From contig JAJIRX010000567.1 of NCBI GenBank assembly GCA_023853785.1, positions 124,001 through 188,000 on the forward strand: DNA of 64,000 nucleotides. Reading direction: 5' to 3'. The notes under the pieces were generated by a model. It searched no databases. It had not been told where the DNA came from and worked only from the letters and a program-made list of their open reading frames with translations. A program made the translations under genes and the position numbers. Below are positions 23,420 to 32,844 of the stretch, one piece after another. This stretch comes from Psilocybe azurescens. Lineage: Eukaryota; Basidiomycota; Agaricomycetes; Agaricales; Agrocybaceae. Position 1 is the first letter of the stretch. The number at the start of each line of letters is the position of its first letter.

Positions 23420-24049
23420 GTAAGAAGTAGGGCTGGGTTATTTTCGCCAGTGTTAATAACGTTGTTATATAACAGCGTTATTAACATGTTATTAATATTA
23501 ATAACACAGAGGGTCAGGAAATGCTTGTTATATTTTGTTAGAAACTCTTGGCACAACTAGAGATTATTGAGTTATTGAGTGACTCCGTTCAGCCCGAAAT
23601 CTAAAATTTCTTTACTTTAACCCCTTATTTGAATTCCAAGAACTCATAGCTGCTAATATCTCCCAAGGAGATACTTCCGATTTCCTTGACCTCGTTGAAA
23701 TTTTAGGAACTCCGGAGACAAGATCTCCCTTTGACGCAAAACTGGTGGCACTAATCATGAATGGTATGTTGACTCACAAGGCCCTCAAATTCCAGGCCCG
23801 AGAAGCAATTGCAATCAGCAAAGGTGGTAAAGCCTGGGGAGTGGGGTGTGGAGGGCTTTGCTGAAGGCAGGGCATATATGTAGGAGGTTTTTAACACGTT
23901 ATTTACCATGCATTTTGTTACGTAATCTACAGCTTACATAACAAAAATAACCGTTAATAACCAACGTTTTTAACGTCCCCTGAGCCCCCAAACCAAGCTG
24001 ACGTTAATAACACACCGGCCTGGGAATATAACCCAGCCCTAGTAAGAAG
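23420..24049. mobile_element. hAT-type MITE with perfect 8 bp target-site duplication
   Basis: The element proper is 23428-24041 (614 bp). Its ends share TAGGGCTGGGTTAT as inverted repeats (14 of 14 bases, then one mismatch and TTC). GTAAGAAG stands on both sides (23420-23427 and 24042-24049), the 8 bp duplication typical of hAT elements. Just inside both ends are clusters of GTTAATAAC/GTTATTAAC palindromes, likely subterminal transposase-binding sites. The interior has no intact transposase, so the copy is non-autonomous. It lies 191 bases downstream of the MuiA-like copy 2 stop and disrupts no recognisable gene. Confidence 0.88.
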
Positions 24050-25130
24050 TACAGCAACTCGGGAACTAAAGAAGGTGATAGGTTTGCGTACACGCGTCTG
24101 TCTTTCTAAACAGAAAAAACGGAAAACGTGCCCTGCGAGCGCGTCAACCTGTTTTGACCCAAGAAAACACGAGGATCGGTCAGAGGTCTTCCAATCAGTC
24201 TTGCTAGAGCCTCCTTGCAAAATATTCGTAACACTTCTAGCAGGCTTCGAGAGGCCAATCTCCTTCCAAGGTTCAATTTCGATCTCCAAAGGTTTAGACA
24301 TGGTGGCTATCACACTGATGTCATTTGCGGAGATTCGAATTCTCATTTCGGTTGTATCATGTGCCTTGCAAACCGTATCTGAAATACGGCAACTTTGAGC
24401 CCCCGTAATTGTAAGCTCCTCCAAATCCCCATCTCAACGTCTCCAGTTTCAACGGATGCTTCCTGGCTTCAAGCTTTACCTTTTACATGTACCTACTCGA
24501 TTTCTCTTCAAGCTTATAACAACAGGACAAACTTCTCAGACTTCTGCACTAGGCACATTCAAGTTTCAACACTCGCCACTGTTGGTCTAACTTATGGTTC
24601 AATATGGACTGAATGTGTCATATTTTGGCTATTGCAAATTTGCATGTATATTGCGCTAGCTTGGGGATCGTGCTGTACGTTTTTGACTGACTCGGCGTAC
24701 GCCTATGCAAATGGATATCTTCATTGGCATCTCCGACTTCAATCAACATAGCTGCTGCGGAAGTGCTCGAGCGCTCAGAACGACGACTCCATTTCGTTGC
24801 ATCTCATGCCTTAATGCCTGGCATCTCATCCTTGTTCTTCCTTTTGCTTTGACATCCGGCGCATACCCACGTAACTCAAGGACAACCTGTAAAGTGTGTC
24901 ATAATTTGCTACGTGCAAGTCGGATCCAATGGCTACAAGTCCCAAATTTAGATCTGACAACCAACGCGTTCGGCCTTTCAGGGGCGTCGTGTTCGCATAT
25001 ATATAACGAAGTCCACCCTCAAAGGAAGCTATAAAGGCGAGGCGCGAAACTAATATATCCCAGCTCGTGGCATTTGTACCGACGAAGCCTCAGGCCTCAA
25101 GCCTGATAACTCATACTTATAATACTCAAA
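24050..25130. other. Intergenic region upstream of the FAD oxidoreductase
   Basis: About 1.1 kb. Some frames stay open for about 100 codons on both strands, but none has a convincing start, splice pattern or family. The right end holds the promoter of the oxidoreductase. Confidence 0.45.
25029..25035 (+). promoter_or_regulatory. TATA box of the FAD oxidoreductase gene
   Basis: TATAAAG lies 96 bases upstream of the ATG at 25131; a further TATATATAA lies at about 24996-25004. Either could be used. Confidence 0.4.
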
Positions 25131-28068
25131 ATGATTATCCAGCCTTTTGTTGGCGGATTCTCCCTTGCGACTATTCTGCTCGTATTCAGTCACGGAGTAC
25201 GAAGTGACGATGCAGCCTCTTCTTCCTCCGTCTTTCCTGGACACTTTGGACAGCCGGTTCCATCCACCCAAGCAGACTGGGCTGCTCTCAATAGCACCCT
25301 TAAAGGCCGTCTACTTCCCGGCATACCGTGGACGGAGCCCTGTTTCACGACGTATAATGGGAAGAATGTGACTCAAGATCTTGCAAAATGCGGATTCGTG
25401 CAAGAAAATTTCTTTGATCACTGTGCGTGCAATTCTGCCCTTGTCGTCTTGAAAACTTCATTGGGCCTTTTGATCGCTTCTGATGGCCACTTTGCATATA
25501 TATGCCTCTTTTTCGGTTTCTACCACTCTGTCATGAATTTTTCTGTCTGCTAACATCTTGCCTACCCCAGTCGCGCGCAGTGACGCATTTGGAGGTTACA
25601 CTCTTGTAAGTCAAACACTCATCCGTCCCTATGATTCCTGAAAAATGCTCTCTTAATCTGATGTCGATCATTTATCATCTAGCAAAACTACGAAGAATGC
25701 ATGGCCACCGGCGACCAATGTGCTTTAGACTGGACGAACCCCGCCAACCCTCTCGCGTTCAGTCCCCCACAAACTTGCAAGCAAGGCAGTATTCCCGATT
25801 ATTTTGTTAGTATTCCTCGCATTTACTCTACTTCGTCTACTAATCCACCTATTTCTCTCTCCAGATTGATGTGCAAGGCGAAGATGACGTTGTGGTTGCC
25901 CTTGAATTCGTGTCTAAAAGCAATGTACCACTTGTGATCAAAAACACCGGAGTAAGGACTCTTTATCTTCCCATTTCTTGGGGTGCATCATGATTGACTA
26001 TGAAACGATATATGTAGCATGATTTCAAAGGACGAAGTTCCGCCCCTGGGTCATTAGCGCTATGGGTACGCTTAGCTTCCGTAAACAAATAAAAAACATG
26101 CCCTGATTTTGTCTAGATGCATAATCTCAAAAATGTGTGTCATGGTCTTTTCTCATCTCTTTGACCTTTTCTCCAAAGACCCTCGATTCTGATCCCCCAG
26201 TCATTATTTTACTCGTTTCGTTTTCTATTTTGACAGATAACACACGAGCCGAAATTCATTCCCGAAGGGTGCCATTTACCTTCTCAGCAAGCTTTAACGC
26301 TTGGAGCCGGGACGCAGTGGCAGGAAATATACGAGTTTGCGAACACACTAGGTCTCGAAGTCGTAGGCGGCGCCGACCAGACTGTGGGAGCTGTAGGAGG
26401 TTGGGTGCAGGTCAGTCCGAGTCCGAGATGGGAGACGAAAATATGTCTCACTGTCTCATGTTAAAATTAGGGTGGCGGCCATTCGTCTCTCACTCCTATG
26501 CTTGGAATGGGGGCAGATCGTGTTGTACGTTTTTCCCTCCTCGAGATACAGGCCATAAAGTCAATTAACACGGTTTCTTCGTTCAAATAGCTTCAATATA
26601 AAGTCGTTACACCAGATGGTATCCTTCGCACCGTGAACTCCTGCCAGAATTCCGACCTCTTCTTTGCGCTTCGCGGAGGTGGGGAGGGACATTTGCCGTT
26701 GCTCTAGAAGCCACTATTATGGCTTCTCCATCCCAGACGTTCAGAGTGTATGATAAACGGAGACCCCTCTTGCTCCTCCCTCCCCTCTCTTCCGGCTCAA
26801 ACAAGCTGTTGACCTCTTTATTTGTAGTGCGAATATCAACTGGCCCATCACTGATGACAACTTGAGGCAGTGCTTGCCATGGTAGTCGAAAATGCAACTA
26901 CCATCGCTACTCAGGGCTGGGGAGGATATTTGACGGTTTGTCTCCCCTCTTCCTTTTTGCGCGTATGATCAAGTCATTCATTGAATGTAACAAATAGCCC
27001 ACGATCGGCAATTTAGTCCTCATGAGCAACAAGCTCAGCATGGAAGATGCCCAGAAAATGATGCAGCCTCTGATTACTCTGACGACGGAGTTGGGAGGAG
27101 TCTCGAATGTAACCGAGTTCCCCAACTACTTGGAGTGGTTCAATGCATATACGAATGGGATTTCAGGCTCTCAAGACGTAAGTCCGCCCCTTCAAAGCGA
27201 AGTAAACAACTATCGCACATCCGATTCATGCTGAAACCCAAATCATCAGGGAGTTGCGGTTCCTAATGCACTTACTTCCCGACTCATCCCTCAAAAGAAT
27301 CATGCAACTGCGGCAGGTCGTGCAGAGACTCTGAACGCTCTCACAAATGCTCTAGAGAATGCCGAGTTTTCTCAAATCCATTTTACTACTCCGTTTGGCT
27401 TCAAAGGGTCGGATGGCAAGGACACGAGTGTTAACCCTATATGGCGCTCCTCTCTCTATCAGGTACTTCAAATTTACTACAATGAGGATTTTTATGCACT
27501 ACAGGCATGAGTGACACTGGCTCTTGCTTTTTATAGGTTATCTTGGTCAATATTTGGGAGTACAACGCCACCATCGCGGACAAACAGGCCGCATACGCGC
27601 AAGGTACGAAGGCGGTCAATTTTTGCGCGATATTACACCCGATTCTGGGGCATATCTGGTGAGAGATACCTCTTTTTGACTGCACCTTATTACCTGCTCA
27701 CCCTGTTCCAGAATGAGTCAGATATCCATGAGCCCAACCATGAAGGTCCGTCTGTCCGAACTGTCTTTTGACGCCGCTCGATGAAATCTCATGCATTTTC
27801 TTGATGGGTGGTACTCTTATAGTCTCATTCTGGGGAACGAATTACGCCAGGCTTCTGCAGATTAAGGACAAATAGTACGCCATTTACTTTCATTCGAAAG
27901 GAACGTTAACGTTAACCCTACGGTGTAGTGATCCTCGTCGGATTCTTGATTGTTGGCATTGTGGTATGTTTCGTGATAATTGCATCCTTTATCGCCTACT
28001 GATACTGCTTACTCCGATTAGTCGGTTGGAAGGGAGCAGCTAGTCCAAGATATAGGTGCTATATCTAA
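25131..28068 (+). CDS. Secreted FAD-linked oxidoreductase (BBE/VAO type), 17 exons, three apparent frameshifts
   Basis: A hydrophobic signal peptide (about residues 1-25) begins the protein. The FAD-binding PCMH domain shows KNTGHDFKGRSSAPGSLALW, where His180 is the likely covalent flavin attachment, then GAGTQWQEIYEFA, GGADQTVGAVGGW and GGGHSSLTPMLGMGADRV. The C-terminal berberine-bridge-like motif is YDPRRILDCWHCVGWK. In fungi such enzymes oxidise alcohols, sugars or pathway intermediates using O2; the substrate here is unknown. The Cys used for bicovalent flavin in some relatives is absent at the equivalent place (GGADQT). Seventeen exons (first 25131-25422, last 28022-28068) join in phase if one base is added in each of three exons, near 26681-26684 (G run), 26875 and 27620-27624 (T run); this gives 1782 nt (593 aa). 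Otherwise the gene is well preserved. Confidence 0.85.
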
Positions 28069-28675
28069 TACTAGAAAGCTAGCTAGTTTGTGTGATCTAC
28101 TGTTCAATCCTCATACCAGTGCGCTCAGACGGAAAACAAGGAATAGACATCAGGATGTGTCGAATGCTATAATGATGAACCTTGTGTACTGGAAGGTTAC
28201 GATGCCTTTAGAATCATATTCTCGACAGGCGCCACGTAAGTAATATTATGGCGAGGACTGCGCTTCTTTGTATAGCGTGTTTTGTCATTTGGCCAGGTCT
28301 ATAACCCTCTTCTGAAGTAAAGGTTTTGAGGCCAGCCACCTCGACGCAGCCAAAATTCATTTTTGCTGCTTAATGTCATCAATTGTCGATTGACTTCCAT
28401 GACACCAGAAAGCAATTAACGGCCAGTAAACTTGAGACACAAGAAGGCATGCATGAAGTTGACTGATATTAACCATAGTCTACGAGAACCAGAGTGTCGT
28501 TCGGCCTAAATGAGGACACAGGTTGCAACTACAGCAATTATCGACCAGTGGCGGCTAGGATATGAGCATAGAGGAATGGATGACAGGCTAGGATCCTCAT
28601 GGTGCAGCGGAACCTACTGATGAAATCACGACGACGAAGGCCAGAGATATATCTGTGTAAACATACAAACGAGCA
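28069..28675. other. Intergenic region, convergent gene ends
   Basis: Lies between the 3' ends of the FAD oxidoreductase (+) and the small unknown gene (-). No feature is supported. Confidence 0.5.
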
Positions 28676-29125
28676 TCAATTCTTGAACCCAGGCTCTTGG
28701 AATGGATCTCCAATTTCTGCTCGTGATGAATAATGAAATGTCTTTAAAAGAAATTAAACTCGAGTACCTTTTCTTAGATATTCCACAAGAGCGTTATCGA
28801 TCAGTTCATCTTTGTCTTTCTTTCCACCCGCACCAGCTTCCTTTATCCCTTCCCACTGGCTATTACCCGACCGGGCGGCTTCACCACGCTTCCTCGATTT
28901 TGCATCACGAGCGGACGAGGCATTGAATCCCGAGCCTGTGGGCAATCGGCGCTTGGATGAAACTGAATTCCCTACACCAAACGCAGTGCTTATATGACTC
29001 GTAAGATTGGCTAAGTACCCGCTCGGGCCCGTGCTTGACTGGAAATTCGATTCTTCAACCTCTGCGGGTGGAGATCCAGATGATTCTGTAGATATTGGAG
29101 AACCTGGATCAGGAGGAGAGTTCAT
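28676..29125 (-). CDS. Small unknown protein (132 aa), two exons
   Basis: Exon 29125-28768 and exon 28716-28676 are joined by a 51 nt intron (GTACTC...GCAG). The total is 399 nt, in phase. The N-terminal 100 residues are Ser/Pro/Gly-rich and probably disordered, with a basic patch (KSRKRGEAARS). The C-terminus looks ordered: DELIDNALVEYLRKEIGDPF, ending EPGFKN. I prefer the spliced ending because the unspliced frame stops immediately after LRKGTRV, while the small last exon continues the amphipathic helix. No known family is recognised. Its start lies about 0.3 kb from the 3' end of the flavin monooxygenase gene; both are on the minus strand. Confidence 0.65.
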
Positions 29126-29420
29126 AATGAAGGTTTACGATAAGTCGATGGGTTGAATCTTGATGGTAATGTTCAAAGAGAATCAGAGATACACCATGCC
29201 TCAGAGTCGTGACCGATCACGGTCGTCACGTGTAGGCTGGCATAGGTATATTACTCCGAAAGGGGCTAGTTAAATTACATTCAATACCGTGGCCAGGCGT
29301 GTAACAAAGAATATAAGAACGTCTACTAAGGTCTAAAGCAAAACAATAATCTAGATCGTAGATATGAGGTGATAATTAATTAAAGGCCAATGCCTGCACC
29401 GATATGCGCTAACTCGTCGC
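29126..29420. other. Region between small unknown gene and monooxygenase; may hold the monooxygenase's last exon
   Basis: One frame here ends SDELAHIGAGIGL at 29380 and another ends at 29351. Either could be the true C-terminus of the monooxygenase if an intron follows NGAG, but the junction phases do not settle it. Confidence 0.3.
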
Positions 29421-31479
29421 TCAATATGATATGCTGGTGAAGAATAAGGTGCACAGTATGAGCACAAAAAGGGAGGAGCTGAAGGAAAGGGGTAGAGAAA
29501 GCACAGAATGAACAGTACCCGCTCCGTTCGAACCACCCTTCACGCTGACAGTCTCCACCGGTCCATCCAGAGTCCATGTTCCGGCCTTCGAGAAAACCTT
29601 TCGCCGCTTTCCACGGCTAAGATATTGGCCATCATCTTCGTTTCGAAGATAGTATCCTCTATCTGCAGTGGGGTCCACCTCCGTCTGGGAGAATCCATTT
29701 CCTAAGAACGAGAAGCGGTTCCCTGAATACCGGATATCCCAGTCCTCGTACCGTGGCTCCATCATAGCCTCTAAGTAGTGTAGGCTACTCCCAGGCCAGA
29801 GAGCGGTGACTTTACCAATGATGCTGTTGGACTTGTACCAGGAGCGGCACTCCTGTTGCCAGACCGTATCTTTCATGAAGGCGTCTTTGTAAGAGAGGAA
29901 TTCGTCGACAGCCTCTGCTTTGGGTGAAAAGCTGTGAATATTCTCGGTTTGCCAGCGATCCATCATCTTGCAGATATAATCTGCTTGAGCCTCTGTATCA
30001 AGGATGAATTAATATAGTGTTGATAATCGAATAATAATCGCTTACCCATTCCAACCAATACAGCACCGTTGCCGATAGGGCTGTTGGGACCAGTGATCAT
30101 CATGTAATTCGGGAACCCATTTGTGCCGATTCCCATGTAGGATCTTGGCTCTTTGGCCCATGCTTCGCGAAGGCTTACTCCGTCAGCTCCAATGACAGTA
30201 AAGCGGGGAAGGTACGAAGTGTCGAAGCCTGTAGCACAAATCAAGACGTCAAGTGGATATTCCTTTCCATCTCCCCCGATGCATCCTCCTTCCGTGACTT
30301 GTTGGATCGTCCCATAAGAAATGTCGACTTTGTCCGATACGAGGGCTTCTAGGTAGCCAACTCCAGGCGTCATCCTCCTACAACCGACGGCCCAGGACGG
30401 GATAAGCTTCTTCTCCAATTCCTCGTCTTTAATGATAGATTTCATTATCTCAGTCATACCAGCCCTGAGATCCTGCTGTCGCTCTGATTTGAGAAGAAAC
30501 ATGGGAAACACTTTGTTTAAAGAGTTTTCCAGCTTCTTTCGGTACCTCAAATGGGCGTCTGCGTCTCTCTCCCAAAGATGTCGCTCTTCATCGGTGTAGA
30601 AATACTGATCCATAACAACGTTCTTGACTGGAGAGACCCAAGTTGGTCCACGAAAGAAGGTAGTGACCCGTTTGGCATCTGGGAGGATGTTGGGAAGAAC
30701 TTGAATGGCTGAAGATCTAAAAATAGTATGTACATGTCAAAACATCGAAAAATAAAACAGTAACGAGCGCTTACCCATTGCCGATTAATCCAACGTTCTT
30801 GCCTTTGAGGTCTACCGATTTGTCGTAGTTGGCAGTATGCATAAGGTTGCCTTTGAAGTTATGCAATCCCGGTACCTCAGGCCACTTCCACGTGTTGAGG
30901 ACCCCTGCCCCGTTGATAAGGATATCGCAATGGTCCGTGATCTTGGACCCATCAACAAGATTGGTGATCTCGACATCCCATCCTCCTTTTGTAGCATCCC
31001 AGATTGCCTGCGTGACAAGATGCCTGAGCTTGTAGAACTTCGAAAGACCGTGATTTTTCGAAAAGCGATGGAAGTAGTTGTGGATCTCCTCAGACCCAGC
31101 ATAGACGGACGACCAGCTAGGGTTTGGCTCGAAGCTCCAAGTGTAAATGTGCGCGGCAATATCGCATGCACAACTAAAAAACAAACAAGCCAAATGAATA
31201 TTTTTTAAGACATATAACGAGGGAACATGCGCCATACCCCGGATATCTGTTCTCATACCAGGTCCCAGAGATGTCATCGTTCTTCTCGTAACAAACGAGT
31301 TCGTAGTTCTCGAAGTTACGCTGCATCTTGTAGGCCAGCAGAAGACCAGAAGCACCTGCACCTATGCAGATCACCTTGAGGTGGCGCTCGTGGTGAATAG
31401 GAAGGGTGGTCCTAGCATGAGCCTCAGTGGCAGCAGGGACTGCTTCAGGAACATAGGATAAAACGCTGCCGTTGGCCAT
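29421..31479 (-). CDS. Flavin-containing monooxygenase, Baeyer-Villiger-like
   Basis: Exons 31479-31238, 31173-30775, 30716-30046 and 29992-29421 total 1884 nt (627 aa), all in phase. The first Rossmann motif GAGASG (residues 40-45) binds FAD; GTWYENRYPG follows, typical of flavin monooxygenases. The motif FKGNLMHTANYD is a near match to the Baeyer-Villiger fingerprint FxGxxxHxxxW(P/D), with Tyr in place of Trp. The second Rossmann motif LIGNGSSAIQ binds NADPH. VLICATGFDTSY is the conserved ATG motif. Such enzymes insert oxygen into ketones or hydroxylate soft nucleophiles, often in secondary metabolism or steroid breakdown; the substrate is unknown. The final about 35 residues are hydrophobic and may be read-through of an intron starting after NGAG. 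Intact, no frameshift. Confidence 0.85.
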
Positions 31480-31532
31480 TATGTGGAGCTTGCAGCGAAA
31501 CTAAGATAATATGACACAGTCCAGCGTCGTTC

Positions 31533-31541
31533 ATATATATA
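31533..31541 (-). promoter_or_regulatory. TATA-like box of the flavin monooxygenase gene
   Basis: TATATATAT-type sequence about 55 bases upstream of the ATG at 31479, read on the minus strand. Consensus and spacing only. Confidence 0.4.
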
Positions 31542-32844
31542 CTGCAAGTACGAGCCTCGAGGCCAGACCAGAGACGTCAATGAACTCCACAAAACATGAA
31601 GCCTTCGCAGATGAGAATACCCAAAACAACTCTTCGAACTCGTTGTAAGAGGTGGTTTGATTTAGATGACAGATAACCGGCGGGGTGTTGATATTCATTC
31701 CTCCGCTAATCGGCCACGACAACCTATCCACTCACTGGGTTGGCAACCACATTATCCAAAAGTCAAGGAAAGCCGGAAATAACATACCTCGAGCTCCTCG
31801 AGAATCTAAAAATAGATCCATGGAAACTTGAAGCCGAGTGGTTTTTGTGTGGGTTGTATGGGCATCTTCCAGTAGGCAACATCGAGAGGTTTCGACGAGT
31901 ATTTCTAAAACAACATGCTTGCCATATGTCCCAGTTTTCTTCAAAAGTTCTCTGACTCATTTTCGCCGCCGTGCCCATTTCCTTGGCGCTTGTTGTGTTA
32001 TGAAGCAACTCCACGTTTACTATTGCTAGTTTTTGCTTCCTACAGCCATATCGGAAATCCACTGCTCTAGACCAGCCGCGGCTTTTGAATGGGGAAGATG
32101 TAGAAACACAAAATAACAAGGTCAACCAGCGTACTCGGCGCACTCTGGTACGACGTAAGCCGCGCACTGATACTGATAGTGGTCTTGCCATTCGCGAGGT
32201 AGATCTGATAGTGAGGAAGAAGCACAGATAGTAAGGCAAAAAGGGTTAACCAGCAGTGAGCGAACAGTAAAGGACGCGCGTGGATTGCGGAAATTTGTAT
32301 CGCAGAACAGCGAGGCAATGTGCTCAAGCCCGATAGAGACACGACGAGTAGTACCAAGAGCCACGAGGATGCTAGTACTGTCAAGTAAGAAGGACCAAGG
32401 TTGAACGTTGAATTTTCACAAGTTATTAAAGGGAGATGAGTACTATACAATGTATGTGTGTGTGTAGACGGCTGGGGAATTCTAGGTGGGGAAAGTTCGA
32501 AGGGTTGATGATGGAAGACGATAGAAGATGATGGAAGAGTGGGAGGAGTGTCGATAGATGTCGAAGCAGTGTTAACGTCGATAATATCAGATGAATATGG
32601 TTGAGAGGATGGACGCTGGACCATGTATATGCAGAAGAAAATCCGACATGAAATCCGATGAGCGAGGAAAGATGTAATAAAATGAAAAAAAAATGAAGGG
32701 AGACAAAGCAAACAAAACAATAATAGAAATGAAAAATGTATATACATGAATAAAACAACAACAAAAAAAGAAAAAACTTGTGGCATAGCAGACAAAGATA
32801 GCATCGAAGTAAGAAAGAAGAAAAAAAAGGAGAGGAAAATACCT
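31542..32844. other. Intergenic region: monooxygenase upstream and transporter 3' flank
   Basis: The left part is the upstream region of the monooxygenase. The right part (about 32400-32844) is a long pyrimidine-rich (minus strand) 3' flank of the transporter gene; frames open there are low in complexity and not credible proteins. Confidence 0.5.

Noticed and set aside
23954..24424. Minus-strand frame of 156 codons that might be an F-box leucine-rich piece
   Set aside because: It runs into the right end of the hAT MITE, has no ATG in good context, and the one suggestive phrase (LEELTITG) is too short.
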